Position numbers and translations under genes: made by a program
Origin: Actinostola sp. cb2023
Taxonomy: Eukaryota; Cnidaria; Anthozoa; Actiniaria; Actinostolidae
DNA: 64,000 nucleotides
Reading direction: 5' to 3'
NCBI GenBank assembly: GCA_033675265.1
Contig: JAUJYZ010000813.1
Location: 186,001 to 250,000 of the forward strand
The notes under the pieces: model-generated
Told to the model about the DNA's origin: nothing
Databases searched by the model: none
What the model saw: only the letters and a program-made list of their open reading frames with translations
Shown: positions 10,964 to 24,480 of the stretch, piece after piece
Layout of the letters: every line of letters starts with the position of its first letter
Position numbering within the stretch: the stretch's first letter is position 1

Positions 10964-12146
10964 CAAGGGCGGATACAGGAATTTTTCAAAGGGGGGGTCC
11001 AAATGCTCAATTCAGCGTGAAGTGACGTCATGTTCAACACTGTTCAATAAGTGACGTCATAATAACGTAGTTTTGTAAAGGAGTTTTTGCAGTTGAGTAA
11101 GACTTTGTAAGTCGCTTTGTCCACAAGTTTTTGTACAGTACCGGTCAGAAAAAAGCGCACAGCACATAAAACACAAACCAAAAAGAAAGCACCCAAAACG
11201 CAGTGACGCGTTTTTATAAACAACAACAACAACTGTCAGTATTCGTACTCTCTTGTGTTTTGTTTTTTTACATTGGGAAGAATTGCGAAACAAGGAGCAC
11301 AGCTGCTTAGAAATAGTATAAACCATCAAGCTTAGCAGCTAGGTCATGCGGGCTAGTTGATTCGTTGTAGATATGGACCATGATAATTACAAAAAGTTAT
11401 CAATAATAATACAATATGACTTCAAACGCACTCGCACACGCGTATTTGTCATTTTCTTTTCGTATTGTTTTCTTTTGTAAAGTTGGAAACAGAGAAGAAC
11501 ACGTACGGCACGTACACATGCACAAGTTAAAAAAACGCCTGAAACCCGATCGCGAAACCAAGTTATGTTCGAACTCTGAAAACATACCAATTCGCTTGAT
11601 CGACCGGCCAGGTGACAGCGGACAAGAATAGTCGAAGCGTCATTGGGCAAAAACACTCCGATATTCAGAAGCGATCAGGAGCCATGCAATAGTTTACTTC
11701 GCATCAGTATTAATAATGTTCTGCAAATGTACTTGGAGAGTATTGCATGCATTGGCAGGAAATCGATGTCTTTAACGAACTGTATTTGGCTTGCTTGACA
11801 AATAACCTTCAGTATTGTGTTGGTCTTACTGATATTTTAAATTAAACTACTAATGAGCCTCTTCATAACGCGTTTATCAAAATCATAAACGCAAACGCAT
11901 GCAAATACGCGGGTTTTTTTTGTTTACAAAAGCAACGCACTCGCCCGCATACTCGCAAAGTTAACGCGTTTTCTGCCGATTCGCTTTACTCTGACCGGTA
12001 CTGTAGGTCACAAGTTGTCTTGCTGAACCATGACAGGTGGGACAAGGTGAAATAGTTGAGATCGAATCCTGTCCTGTTTTCTGTGCATGCTGACGAAAGG
12101 GGGGGGGGTCCTGACCCCCTGGACCCCTCCCCTGCATCCGCCCTTG
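10964..12146 (+). mobile_element. 1.18-kb non-autonomous element, copy 1
   Basis: The terminal repeats are CAAGGGCGGATACAGG and CCTGCATCCGCCCTTG. CTATC at both flanks is compatible with a 5-bp duplication in the (ATCT)n target. There is no transposase; the open frames are short and overlapping. The inverted copy at 14,827-16,013 is nearly identical. Ends and duplication length fit 5-bp-TSD hAT-type elements, though this is inference. Confidence 0.8.
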
Positions 12147-12305
<159 letters not shown>

Positions 12306-12799
12306 GTGGATTCGAGATTTGAAAAAACGTACTTTTGTTAAAAAGTTTATAGTTATTGTCATTTTTCGATTACAGTCTTACTGACAATATGCAGGGGAGG
12401 TAGAATACATAATTGACTCGGGTTTCATGCGGAATGCCTGAATTTTAAAATGTTGTTCCCTTCGTCGTCGTCGTCGTCTTCATTCCGTCACAAATCACCA
12501 TCATGGGCTTTAAGGCGCATGCGCTCTGTACCGCTGAGAAAAGGCTCAAATATAGTTTCGCGGCAAATGGTCAAGTGCTCAAAGTATTTTGTAGACGATT
12601 TCTCAATAATTAGTATAGTAATATTTGTGTTTATTGATTCTGATACTGCGTCGGTATTGTCGACTGAGGAAATCTGCTTACAGTAAATTGTTCAGTAATA
12701 GACATTTGCAAGGTTCATTAAGCAAAATAGCTTTATTAAGAAGCCAGAGTTCACGCTAATAGAGCGTCTTGCGGCATTTCGATCTTCTCACGGATAGTG

Positions 12800-13362
12800 A
12801 CCGATACCACGAACACCAACACGGACACCAACACGGATACCAACACGGATACCAACACGGATACCAACACGGATACCAACACGGATACCACGAACACCAA
12901 CACGGACACCACGGATACCAACACGGATACCAACACGGACACCACCACGGATACCCGGCGAACACCAACACGGACACGGACACCAACACGGACACCAACA
13001 CGGATACCAACACCGATACCAACACGGATACCACCACGGATACCAACACGGACACCAACACGGATACCAACACGGACACCAACACGGACACCAACACGGA
13101 CACCAACACGGATACCAACACCGATACCAACACGGATACCACCACGGATACCAACACGGACACCAACACGGATACCACCACGGACACCAACACGGATACC
13201 AACACGGATACCAACACGGACACCAACACGGACACCACGAACACCAACACGTACGGACACCAACACGGACACCAACACGGATACCAACACCGATACCAAC
13301 ACGGATACCACCACGGATACCACCACGGACACCAACACGGACACCAACACAGACACCGTGGT
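12800..13362. repeat. 12-bp minisatellite (GGAYACCAACAC)
   Basis: A 12-bp unit with alternating GGACACC/GGATACC and CAACAC/CACCAC variants fills about 560 bp. Because 12 is divisible by 3 and the unit lacks stops, long frames are open on both strands: TNTD, TPTR and QHGY on plus, VSVL on minus. These have no start context, splice signals or domain, and I regard them as repeat artefacts. Confidence 0.95.
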
Positions 13363-14826
13363 ATCCGTGTATACTAAATTAAAAACAAAGTACAAACTGT
13401 TCTGAAGTCATCGTTTATTCCCTTACAAACTTTCCCCGTCGCAATGCTGTATGTTGCAGCGGCTCCAAAGGACCACTTTCAGATTTTGTCAAATGTGTGG
13501 TTACATGCAGGCGTAAGCCGAGTGTTTCCTCACTCCCGCCTTCCTTCCCACATTGACGAAAGACTCCGTTCTTTGGAAAGCACCACTGTATCTGCCTACT
13601 AGTCTACTCCATACAGAGAATGTCCCGACTCGTTAGCTCGAGTCATTCCAGTTTGCTCTTCAATTCCGAGTCAAAAATCACTCTTTTCCACCACCCCTCT
13701 AGACGTATGCTGTTTCCTGGTCTGGGATAAAAGTGGCAAGAGTAGACCCACCAAATCCACCTTGACGGCTGTCCATTTCTAGGCCAGCACGGCTTGTATA
13801 GTATGCATCGATCACACTTTCAGAGTTTTGTCAAATGTGTGGTTACAGGCGAAAGCATGGAGTGTTTCCTCACCGTCCCGCCTTGAAGAAAGACTCCGTT
13901 CTCTGGAAAACACCACTATCTTCTGCCTACTTGACTGAGACAGAGATTGGCAGGTCGTTTGTCACTGATAAAAAGCAGTTTCAAATACGAAAGACTGAGT
14001 TGAAGTGGCTGGGTTTGCTACCCCAATTCTCTAAAATCGTATGTAAAGAACACGCTGAAACTTATTTAGTAACACTGGTAAGTGTTTTTGAACTGATTGC
14101 TCTATGTCATATGGGTGTCTTTAAAACCTGGGCTAGGACCATGGCCTAGGCCATGGCCCAGTGTATGGACCCCCCTATGGCCTGGGGTATGGCCTACCCA
14201 TTTTTTCTCTAAAAATGATAATTTTCAGAATTTTACAGTAAAGTTGAAGGTAAAGATAACGATAACGATATTCTGCATCTGTGTTCCGCGCTTGAACGAT
14301 TTTCGATGAAAAACTTTCCGTTTGCAGGTACAGTATGTGGTTCTAATTGTGAACACTTTTTGCACTTGATGATATTTCTCGTCAACATATGATACGATTA
14401 TCCTGAACCTTTGCTATAAATTAGCTCTACACTTCAGCTAACATGTGATTAAGTTTCGTTGTATTTATTATTGAACTTTTCTAAATATATTTTATTATAT
14501 CATGTCTCTTGGTGGTTCTAATGGTGAACAGGTGTTTGTAATTGTGAACACTTTTGGCTTGCTTTTTAATGGCTTAATACTGTGTATTATTCTCGATTTC
14601 TAGCCTTGCAATTCGATGTACAAGTTCCAAGTTGTCTTAAAACAATATTAATGTTCGTGTTATTTCGATACGAATGCTAGAAAAATGTTAAAACGAAGTG
14701 AAGTCAGACGGCAACGCTAAATTGCTGACGTGTTCGCATGTTCATTGATGCATGCCGTTCATCACGTTCGTGTAATTGCTAACAACGCAATGGCGCAAAT
14801 TTGTAGCACAAACGCGGACTTCTTAT
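13363..14826. other. Repeat-derived stretch with a local duplication
   Basis: Segment 13,478-13,603 is duplicated at 13,814-13,932 (shared TTTTGTCAAATGTGTGGTTACA and AAAGACTCCGTTCT). A frame at 13,835-14,077 ends at a consensus donor CTG|GTAAGT, but I know no homologue and no partner exon is visible. The block around 14,114-14,205 (GGCTAGGACCATGG, GGCCTGGGGTATGG) recurs at 17,895-17,965. No gene is supported. Confidence 0.5.
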
Positions 14827-16013
14827 CAAGGGCGGATGCAGGGGAGGGGTCCAGGGGGTCAGGACCCCCCCCCCCTTTCGTCAGCATGCACAGAAAGCAG
14901 GACAGGATTCGATCTCAACTATTTCACCTTGTCCCACCTGTCATGGTTCAGCAAGACAACTTGTGACCTACAGTACCGGTCAGAGTAAAGCGAATCGGCA
15001 GAAAACGCGTTAACTTTGCGAGTATGCGGGCGAGTGCGTTGCTTTTGTAAACAAAAAAAACCCGCGTATTTGCATGCGTTTGCGTTTATGATTTTGATAA
15101 ACGCGTTATGAAGAGGCTCATTAGTAGTTTAATTTAAAATATCAGTAAGACCAACACAATACTGAAGGTTATTTGTCAAGCAAGCCAAATACAGTTCGTT
15201 AAAGACATCGATTTCCTGCCAATGCATGCAATACTCTCCAAGTACATTTGCAGAACATTATTAATACTGATGCGAAGTAAACTATTGCATGGCTCCTGAT
15301 CGCTTCTGAATATCGGAGTGTTTTTGCCCAATGACGCTTCGACTATTCTTGTCCGCTGTCACCTGGCCGGTCGATCAAGCGAATTGGTATGTTTTCAGAG
15401 TTCGAACATAACTTGGTTTCGCGATCGGGTTTCAGGCGTTTTTTTAACTTGTGCATGCAGTGTACGTGCCGTACGTGTTCTTCTCTGTTTCCAACTTTAC
15501 AAAAGAAAACAATACGAAAAGAAAATGACAAATACGCGTGTGCGAGTGCGTTTGAAGTCATATTGTATTATTATTGATAACTTTTTGTAATTATCATGGT
15601 CCATATCTACAACGAATCAACTAGCCCGCATGACCTAGCTGCTAAGCTTGATGGTTTATACTATTTCTAAGCAGCTGTGCTCCTTGTTTCGCAATTCTTC
15701 CCAATGTAAAAAAACAAAACACAAGAGAGTACGAATACTGACAGTTGTTGTTGTTGTTTATAAAAACGCGTCACTGCGTTTTGGGTGCTTTCTTTTTGGT
15801 TTGTGTTTTATGTGCTGTGCGCTTTTTTCTGACCGGTACTGTACAAAAACTTGTGGACAAAGCGACTTACAAAGTCTTACTCAACTGCAAAAACTCCTTT
15901 ACAAAACTACGTTATTATGACGTCACTTATTGAACAGTGTTGAACATGACGTCACTTCACGCTGAATTGAGCATTTGGACCCCCCCTTTGAAAAATTCCT
16001 GTATCCGCCCTTG
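14827..16013 (-). mobile_element. 1.18-kb non-autonomous element, copy 2 (inverted)
   Basis: Near-identical to 10,964-12,146 in the opposite orientation, with ends CAAGGGCGGATGCAGG and CCTGTATCCGCCCTTG. CTTAT flanks both sides as a 5-bp target duplication, which shows an independent insertion rather than a simple inverted duplication of the locus. The most obvious difference is a 2-bp insertion near 15,460. Confidence 0.85.
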
Positions 16014-16374
16014 CTTATACATATTTCCTTCTCAATATTTGCTATTGTACCAGTGCAGGTACATTAGCGGCAATTTTACTCTATATCTCAAGAACTACAT
16101 ATGTTATGAAGTGCCAAGTTATGCGTGAGCATATGCGTGTTTACAATTAGATGCACATCGCAAAAACACGCACAATTTTTCATTCCGATGCTGCTCGTTC
16201 ATTTTCAACACTTTTCTAAATATTGTTTTGTAAAGAAAAGTGTTATTATTTACCTTTTAGCTCATATAAAAACTAGCTCAAAACTCTGCGTTTTTAGAAA
16301 GAAAATATGCGAACTTTGCCACTGAGAATCTAAAGGCTCGCTTAAAATTCGAATTTGTAGACAACAGTCGTCTG

Positions 16375-16723
16375 AATGCGTGTACCTTATGGCCATTTGT
16401 ATTTCCATTTAATCGAATATTTGAATTATCAAATTTTGAGTCAATTTTCATTTTTCAAACACAAAAAATATGGACATTTGGATTCGCTTTTCCACTTTTT
16501 GATATTTTTATTAATTAATTATGCAATATACTTCAAAATCTTTTTAGAGAAATCTGTACTTATGGCCATTTATCTTTGCCATTAATTAAACATTGGATTA
16601 ACAAATTTTGAACCAATTTTCATTTTATTGGACAATAAACTATTAAAAATTGAATTCACTTTTCCACTTTTTAATATTTCAATTTAATAACTCCTAAAAT
16701 CCTTGGAAACCGTTTGTATATAT
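16375..16723 (+). repeat. Left terminal inverted repeat of the transposon
   Basis: AT-rich, and pairs with 25,772-26,120. It is internally periodic: ATGGCCATTTxTxTTxCCATT and TCAATTTTCATTTT blocks occur twice (near 16,387 and 16,561), so the repeat itself looks like an ancient tandem duplication. Confidence 0.9.
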
Positions 16724-18394
16724 TATGACCATTTCAATTCTTAACATCACCAACTGGTGACTTTCCCGCGCATTTCGGATTGCCCCGCCTCTAGACAGAA
16801 TCACGTGACCATGGCTGTGAACTACTGACTGGCGGTAACGTGCATCGTACAGGATCGTACATGAGGTTTGTTTTGTTGCATCCTTTATTTATACTTTTTT
16901 CAAGACTTTAAAAGCTATAATCTCATTTTTACTTTGTGAACAGTAAAATGTCGGTATTCCTAAACCGAGGAGAGAAGAGTGTCCGGGTTCGAGTTGAAGA
17001 TCTAACCCGCGAAAGACTGCAGTTAATTTTCCAGGTAATGATGCTTTAATTTACTGCTCCATTATATATAGTATTATGCGAACCGGGAACCATGAGCAGC
17101 ATGATGACCAATTACAAATACGATACCATGACATAAACCGTTCAAATAAGCCAGTATAGTCAGCCGGCTCACCGGGCGGCCGGCCGTTTGCACTAGCGCA
17201 AGACATGACTGTAGTTACTAAAACAAGGACCTGAAACCATCTGAAATCAGATCACCAGGATTTATTATCGGTATATGAATGCCAATAAATGCGTGAAAGT
17301 GAAAGCAAACAATTGGTAAATAACTTGCTGATCCTGGATTAATATTAATGGATCAGAATCCATGTCAGGGAAAACATATTGCCATGCAGCGTGAGAACAG
17401 ACAACTGTGATTGGCTAGCGGTAATGGCTTTTCATCTTTTGCGACCAACTTGTTTTATAGCAGTCACACGATTCACGTACTTAATCGGTACTTTGCATTG
17501 GGTTCAACTAGTAAAATAAATTATAGCCGGTTGCACATCCTCAAAAATATTCAGTTTAGAGTGCCTGCCCAGTATGTGGAAAATGTAACGCATACAGCTA
17601 CCCAAAAAGACTTGCGGTTTCTGAGCATACAATTATAATGAGTACAATTTTGAAATTGACAAGTGTATCAACTACATAATTTTTAATTTAAAAACAGACG
17701 TCATGTAATATGGCTTTTGCCATATTTCAGATGGTTTAAGGTCGTTTCAGGTAATTCAGGTCGTTCCTTGTTTTGTACTAGTCTAGCTAGCATTTGAGAC
17801 TAATCAATTGTATAACGTTTTTATGACGGTTTTGAGTTTCAATTTTACCGGCGCGAATAGATTTTCTGGCAGCAGCGATGTTTGTAGAGGTGTCTTTAAA
17901 TCATGGGCTAGGGCCATGGACCCAAATATGGCCTGGGGTATGCGCTACCCATTTTTTCCACATTATTTGCTACTATAGTACAATACATCAGATCGAGTAA
18001 TCTCACAATCTCATCCATTGTCAATAAGAGTATAGACAATAGAAAACTGCTTGCGATTTATGTCAGATTTTCGCATTGTTTTTCTACCCCCTCCCCCTAC
18101 ATGCTCGGAGGGGAGGGGGCACTTAATTACTACATGTTTAATACAGGGAGGCTCTGCCCCTGGTCGAAACACTTACCCTTTCATATACCATTTTGGACAT
18201 TAAAAGGTACCCCTTTCACAACTAACTTTGGTGTGATTTCCGATGTTTTAGGGACAATTTTATTAATGCTCTGCATTTTAAACTCGCAAACTTTTGCTAC
18301 TGTATTTCCGCATCTAGATTGTCTGAGTGAATGACAATTTTCCGGCATACCCTTGTAGTCTATACTTATGAAATCCCTACACCTTTCATGTACC

Positions 18395-18712
18395 CCCACC
18401 CCAGGGGGGGGTACATGAAGGGGGGGGGGGGGGAGGGTACACCCATATATATGCTATATAGGTATGTGCCCCCAAATAGGGTATGGATTGTGATCCTTCT
18501 GACATTAGCAATTTCCAAAGGAACACTAGTAACTTTTTCCTTAAATTGGGTCTATATTTCAGTGACAAATCCTTGGAAAGGGTATGAATTTTCCAATTCT
18601 TCATCCATAAATAGGGTCAGGGTTTCGACATTCTGGGGGCACACCCCTATCCTAAATTTTCGGGAGTACCCCCCTCCCACAATTCCACCCCCCCCCCCCC
18701 CCCCCCCCATGT
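18395..18712. mobile_element. G-run/C-run bounded insertion
   Basis: A G-rich run near 18,402-18,436 and a C run at 18,687-18,709 bracket sequence with ACCCCTATC/GGGTA-type blocks. It resembles the elements at 26,613-27,028 and 57,102-57,616, which also start or end in G/C runs next to GTAC. It lies in intron 1 of the RING-like gene. Exact ends cannot be fixed inside the homopolymers. Confidence 0.45.
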
Positions 18713-19542
18713 ACCTCCAGCCTGAAAAGTTACCCCTTTGGGGTGGAGCCTCCCAATATAGTTCAATATCTAAAATCCTCTCATATTTATCACTTTAAGG
18801 CGCATTTGAAAACGTATGTTGAATTTGCGCCATATAAATAAAATTAATGTTATTATTATATTTTCTGATTCATTAGGTAAATCCAAGCACAATCTTCTTA
18901 AAGGAAGAATTTAGTGACTTGGTTATTGTACCAGAAGTAGATGGCACTTTTAGAAATATCCAAGATGGCCAGTCCTTCTCAGTTGAGGGTTCTCAATTCT
19001 GCACTCCACCAACAAGGGTTCAAGCATCAGGACCTCCAAGTGGGCATATTGGGACCTCAAGTAGTACAGCTAGTTCATATAGCCCAGCATTTACCTCTAT
19101 TCTACATGGAACTCCTAGCCATGCAAAACGTGGTTCATCTTTTTCATTAAAGATTATATTAGCAAGAATGACACCAGTTGCAGCAAAATATGAATTCGTA
19201 GACGAAGATCAGACATTTGTAAGTATCACAGATACGACTGCAAATGTGCCATACATCACATCCACAGTGAAGGATGCATTTAACATACAAGAACTTTTGT
19301 TGGTAACCGCCAATGGGTTACCAGTCAAGGATTCTTCTGGTACCCAAGGTAAATATTGCAATAATTAATCTATATAGTTATTATGTATCATGTGACAATG
19401 TTTTCCTAATTCAGTTTGACAAACATCTAGTATTTAATTTTGCTTTTAAGCAATAAATATATCAGTAAAATAACGTAACTGAATTAGTTTTTCCGGTCCG
19501 GGTATTCTATGAAATCGTGCACTCTGATTTCATGGTTGTTGG

Positions 19543-20232
19543 AAAACATCACTGAAAAATAAGGGGCTGGAAATGACTTTTTATTGATTTTTTCAACTTC
19601 TCTCTAAACGGTCTAAATTTATGATTGAAAACACGTAAAGGATCGAGAACGAAGGAGGACGATGCCAAACGACGTTGATTTTGGACTGGCCGACATTGTA
19701 TCGATTGAAACGTTGAAGAGTACATTTGTATGTGTTTATTTTTATTTTTTATGTGGTTTATTTTCACCTTCAGCCCGGTCAAACAATAATGGCCTACCCG
19801 GTATCATTTTATACAATGGGTTGGCACTATTTTGTACCAATAACCTGCAGGCACAGCAATATGCCAAGTGTTTGTTTATAAATAATTTCCAGTTTTTTTT
19901 GACGGTCTATATATGGAGATTTTCCAGCAGAAAGACGAGCACTTCAAAGTGTCTGTTTGGCAGCCTATGGTTGAGTGATTACACAGGTAGCCCAGCACCT
20001 CGAGTGGTTCTGTGTACAATGCTTGGCGATCCATAACATATTTATCATGTATAAATAGAAGTTATTATTATTATTATTATTTTACTATAAAGTTGAGCGT
20101 TAAAAGGTTGTAAAAATTCAAGGACATTCCATTGTCGACAAAACATCATTGAAAAATAAGGGGCTGGAAATGACTTTTTATTGATTTTTTCAACTTCTCT
20201 CTAAACGGTCTAAATTTATGATTGAAAACACA
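19543..20232 (+). repeat. Insertion bounded by 92-bp direct repeats
   Basis: A segment of about 92 bp containing GGGGCTGGAAATGACTTTTT occurs at 19,543-19,634 and again at 20,141-20,232 in the same orientation. The 500 bp between them carry TTATTATTATTATTATT. This could be a small element with long direct terminal repeats or a local duplication. The following 20,265-20,530 is related to the TTAA element at 35,941-36,935 (shared AGCGATTTTCTGG and ACAGAAGCCCCCAG). Confidence 0.7.
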
Positions 20233-20529
20233 ACATGATTCCCACAACTGTTACGCCTTTAATTTCCAGAGATTTTGGAGGTTTTTAGCGATTTTCTGGC
20301 CCTACAGTCCATGCATACAAGGAGTTGCCAAGGAAACCTTGACAGTACTATTAACGTGATACAGTGTATTTCTTACGATCGACTTGCTGTTCACGAACAT
20401 TTTTTATCGCCATTATTCATCACAGAAGCCCCCAGCAGAGCATCATTAAGCGTGTCTGGCGTGCGTGGCTAAGAGGCCGTTCTCTTGAAAGAATCCAGGG
20501 GTGAAGATGCGATTTCACGACGTTGAAAA

Positions 20530-20582
20530 ATCAGGGGGGGGGAATCAGGGGGGGTGGGGGGGGGGGGGGGGGGGGGGGGGTT
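20530..20582. repeat. Poly(G) tract
   Basis: An almost pure G run of roughly 35-40 bases. Its length is likely inexact in the assembly, and glycine-rich frames across it are artefacts. Confidence 0.9.
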
Positions 20583-20649
20583 GGGAACTCCCATGTGAAA
20601 AGACATGTCAGTTGGTAAATAATATATACCTTTTGGTGAGCTTCAACGC

Positions 20650-21220
20650 AATTCTTGGTTTGCACATGACGTCATCAAAACGCTAAAATCTAAAATATTC
20701 ATCGTACAAAACTGTTTGTTTGATATTTTGTTTATATCCATAAGAAAAGTCTTCACAAAAAAATATGTGTACTTTTGATTTATTTCTGTCACGCAACACT
20801 GTCACGTGTATTCTAAAGCCTGAGAATTAGGGAAATATGCTTCAAATGTTACGTTTTCTACTTCGTAAATGATATGTAAGTTTGAATTTTGAACGAGCTT
20901 TTGCTCCTAGACATTAACGTGGATAAATAAACGATTGATTGATTGATTTTATTAATATCTCTATTGAGAAACTGAGTTGTTTGTAATATTAACGTGATTT
21001 TGATCCTCGGTATCTTGGCCGCCATGTTGGTGTACTGCGTGCGGTTGTACACCAAGATGGCGGCCCCATACATTCACTCTAAATAATGCGCACATTTGAT
21101 CGCTGATATCTCGGCATTGAAAGCTTCTTATAACTCAAAATTTCAATCATACTCAATATAAGGCACAGAAAATTTTACGATGACATAAGTGCAAACCGGC
21201 AATACCTTATATATAATAGT
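20650..21220 (+). repeat. Dispersed repeat paired with 10,245-10,760
   Basis: A diverged copy inserted in intron 2 of the transposon's RING-like gene. Alignment blocks include CACATGACGTCATCAAAA and TTGGCCGCCATGTTGG. A GATT microsatellite interrupts it near 20,930. Confidence 0.7.
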
Positions 21221-23769
21221 CCTCCAGATTTTTGCAGTGATTTGGGAAAACATTGTCACACAATAAATTAGATATACCGGTATTATCATGACCACTACTT
21301 TTAAATTAGTTAAAACTACTACGCCTACCCAAGCAAGGATAACCCAAGCATGATAATCATGATAATACAATGTTAAAATATAACGATTACATTTTTTAAT
21401 GTTTAATTGAGTAAAGATTTGATTTTGTTTTCCAAGGTTTAATGTTTTGGAAAGTACCAAGTAGAAAGCTTTATGCTGTCAGAAAGGAAGACTTACGAAA
21501 ACCATCATCCAAGAGGAAGTATCCTAGCGACGGCCAAGAGCAGCAATCTGATCGGTGTACCAATGAAGATCATGCAAATTACAATGCTGTGCAATCCAAA
21601 CTCACCGATGTTTCCGGTATCATCCAAGGCATGTCGGCAAAGATAGAAATTATCCACACGTTTGTCACACGAGAAGGTAGTCTAGATTCTGCACTTCAAC
21701 AGTTTCTAAAATGCAAGATTTGTTTTACTTCTCCTGCAGAACTACCCCTGTACGTTTCTTCTTGTTGCGAAATCATGATTGGATGTGCGTCGTGCGTCTA
21801 ACGGTGGTTGGAAGAGGATGAAGATAGAGGTTGTCCTCACTGTAGGGCAGGGCGATTTGACATGAGTCCTGTTAAATTGAAGGGCTTAGAAAATATTATA
21901 CAACTCATGCATCGAGTTTAAGTTCTAGATTAAGCTCGATTAAAGGCACGTTCATTCGTTGAGTTATGTAGTCAATGCTGTCCGGCCTCAATCAGAGAAC
22001 AGCTATTTTAAATTTGTTAATTTTGGATAAATCATTGTACATGCACTCAATGTGTAAACTTGTGTATCCCTGACAGTAAGTAAATAGAGTTCAGCCAATA
22101 AACTGCATGATAATTATACAGCATTCTTCAGTGATATTCGCATGCCGGATAACTGATAACAAAATGGAAACTAATTTCCTTGAATAACTTTTGTGTTTGT
22201 AATAAACAGAACGAATGATTCAATAAAGTTATAGGCTAGTGTATCAGTGCCTTTTAATTACAATGTATGAGAACTGGAAAAGGAAATGAAAGCCATAAGA
22301 CCATGCTGGAATAAGGAAGTGTTTCCGTTGACCACTTCGTTGACTGCTTCGTAGGAAGGGATGTTTTGGATAAGCTCTCTCTCTTGCAATAAGGTAGCAT
22401 TGCCCAGTAAAGGATCTCTTCCAAAACCACCAAATCTGGTGAGATGACCACCATTGCTTTCATAAATTTGAGCTGCAGTTGGACCATCGGGAACCTGGTC
22501 TTCTCTAATATGAGCAGTTCGATTGCTGCGATTCATCATGATAATTGGTGTGTTTCTGCGTCCACCTTTAAAACAATAGTATAACAATCCTCATTCATTC
22601 GCCCCGGACTTAATGTTCAGAAAATATATTAAAATAAACTTACTTGCAGGTCTGTTGTTCCAGGATTGTATTAAACGTTTGACTCCCACCTCGACAACAC
22701 GTGTTGTAAATGTAGAGACACAAAACTTGGTGCACTCATTTCCCATTTGTATTAGACCAGATTCTACCATGTTATTATTAAAGGCAACTCTTTACTGGAT
22801 AGTTAACTCTCTGGTTGACCTCACACCAAAATCGTTCAACTGGTAGGTTCTTTGAACGAAAGAAAGGAACCAGTACTTAGTACATCATGATCATCCTATA
22901 AAAACGAATTATTTTGGGCCATCTACCTTTTTAGACGTTGTTCGTCGGTGTGGATCGATTGAGGTATCGTTCCTTTGATGAGCAAGATATTCCTGCATGG
23001 CTAACATGAGATAAAACTCGCGGCCGTGATCGGTACGTACTTGATCCCAAAGTCCATACTTAAGTGAAACACTCCTATATTAAATGTGATATAAATTAAT
23101 ATATTACTGAATGATGTACGTAATACAAATTAGAGCGGCGGTTTATCAGTTTTTCAGCTAACGTGATTTCAGGTTATTCCCCTTAACTTATAAAAATCAA
23201 TGTTGCCTACAATAAATATCGATATTTATGATCATACCATATCCCGTCTATACCCCCTCCCCGTTTATAAGCCCACTATTTTACTAACTGCATGTCGCAA
23301 ATGTTATAAATCCGGGTCCTCCTGTATCCTGGCCCCCTTCCCGGAGTTATAAGCCCACTAAAAACCCTTACAAATGAATATAATTCCAGAGCTTATAACA
23401 GGGATTTTCGGAACGCTAATAGAATAATACAATAATTCAGGGTCGTAGCTAGCTACCCCTTGAGCAAAAAGCCTACCAAAAAATTTCAGGCTCTTAAAGG
23501 GTTGTAACCCCCTCAGATGGCACACTCGTTTCGCTTGGATGCTCGTGCCTACACTAAAACGGGCCTTATCTTATATAGTACGGCGCATGCTCGACGACGA
23601 AATAACTCCAACTTCCGGCTATTTTGGCGCATGCACAGTAGTATATGTAGTGTTTTTAATAAAATCCTGCAATCTGATTGGTATATAGCTATGCAGCAGA
23701 CTGAAGGAAGATAAACGGCACCGGACGAATTTTTAACGGTTCAAAAAGTTGATCAGTACACATTACATT

Positions 23770-23942
23770 GCATCACTGACATCTACATCATCACATCTAC
23801 ATCGCATCGCATCACATCACATCACATCGCATCGCATCACATCTACATCTACATCTACATCGCATCACATCGCATCACATCTACATCACATCTACATCGC
23901 ATCATGATCACATCTACATCTACATCACATCGCATCACATCC
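23770..23942. repeat. Low-complexity ACATC/TCGCATC tract
   Basis: Irregular tandem CATCTACATCACATCGCATC-type units lie in transposase intron 2. No coding or regulatory signal is visible. Confidence 0.85.
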
Positions 23943-24164
23943 GGTACCGTGTAAATGAGGCCTTAGAGATACGAAGAAGAGAATTCAGCGAGTTATAGCG
24001 ATTTTAAAATCGTAGCCGTTGCGGGAATATAGACAACATCATTTCGAAGCCTGAAATAAATTGTGCCTATGCAATAATTCTCAGTCTACAAGCTCCGGGA
24101 ATTTCTTTGGTGTCGTAGATTAATATGAATTTGCGGTTTCTTGCTTTGTTTTCTCTGAGGACCA

Positions 24165-24480
24165 ATTAATGACAAGGCCCGATGTATTCGAGTTTGCCCA
24201 ATCTCGTCCCCAGAGCCTGTGTTACTTTCGGCCATCGGCGAAGAACGAAAGTAACGCAGAAAAAAACAATCCCCTCTCCTCCGTCCTTTTCCCTCTCCCC
24301 TTCCCCAATCCCCTTCCAGACCGCCAAGCTACGCAGGCTAGCTCTGGGGAGGAGATTGGAGTCAATCTCGTCCCCAGAGCCTGTGTTACTTTCGGCCAGC
24401 GGCAAAGAACATTCTTCGCCGCTGGCCGAAAGTAACGCAGGCTCTGGGGACGAGATTAGATTGGAGTTATTTCATCGAGC
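24165..24480. mobile_element. CTCGTCCCCAGAGCC-type MITE cluster
   Basis: AATCTCGTCCCCAGAGCCTG, followed by TGTTACTTTCGGCC, occurs at 24,201 and 24,366 in direct orientation, and its reverse complement sits at 24,422-24,458. These are nested or tandem copies of a short inverted-repeat element whose end I associate with abundant coral repeats (memory). Confidence 0.65.

Larger units (their letters stand above)
16948..21921 (+). pseudogene. Transposon-borne RING-like protein gene (in-frame stop)
   Basis: There are three exons: 16,948-17,034, 18,877-19,348 and 21,437-21,921, each with GT/AG borders and consistent phases (0, then 1). The frame runs about 307 codons, meets TAA at 21,799, then stays open for 39 codons to TAA at 21,919. 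The C-terminal part shows CKIC (CxxC), then CC, GCASC and, after the stop, RWLEEDE and CPHCR. That is the cysteine spacing of a RING-like zinc finger, cut in two by the stop. The N-terminal two thirds match nothing I recognise. Poly(A) signal AATAAA is at 22,097. Similar RING-tailed proteins accompany the same transposase type in fish and cnidarians (memory). Their role in transposition is unknown to me; a ubiquitin-ligase role is only implied by the fold. The stop could be a real mutation or a base-call error. Confidence 0.75.

Noticed and set aside
12751..13405. Overlapping 164-214-codon frames (VSVL, TNTD, QHGY, TPTR repeats)
   Set aside because: They are produced by a stop-free 12-bp unit and have no independent evidence of coding.
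13835..14077. Possible exon ending at CTG|GTAAGT
   Set aside because: One plausible donor is not enough: there is no homologue, no partner exon, and the start lies in a locally duplicated repeat.
23770..23942. Regulatory or coding signal in the CATC tract
   Set aside because: It is irregular low-complexity sequence with no conserved motif or frame.
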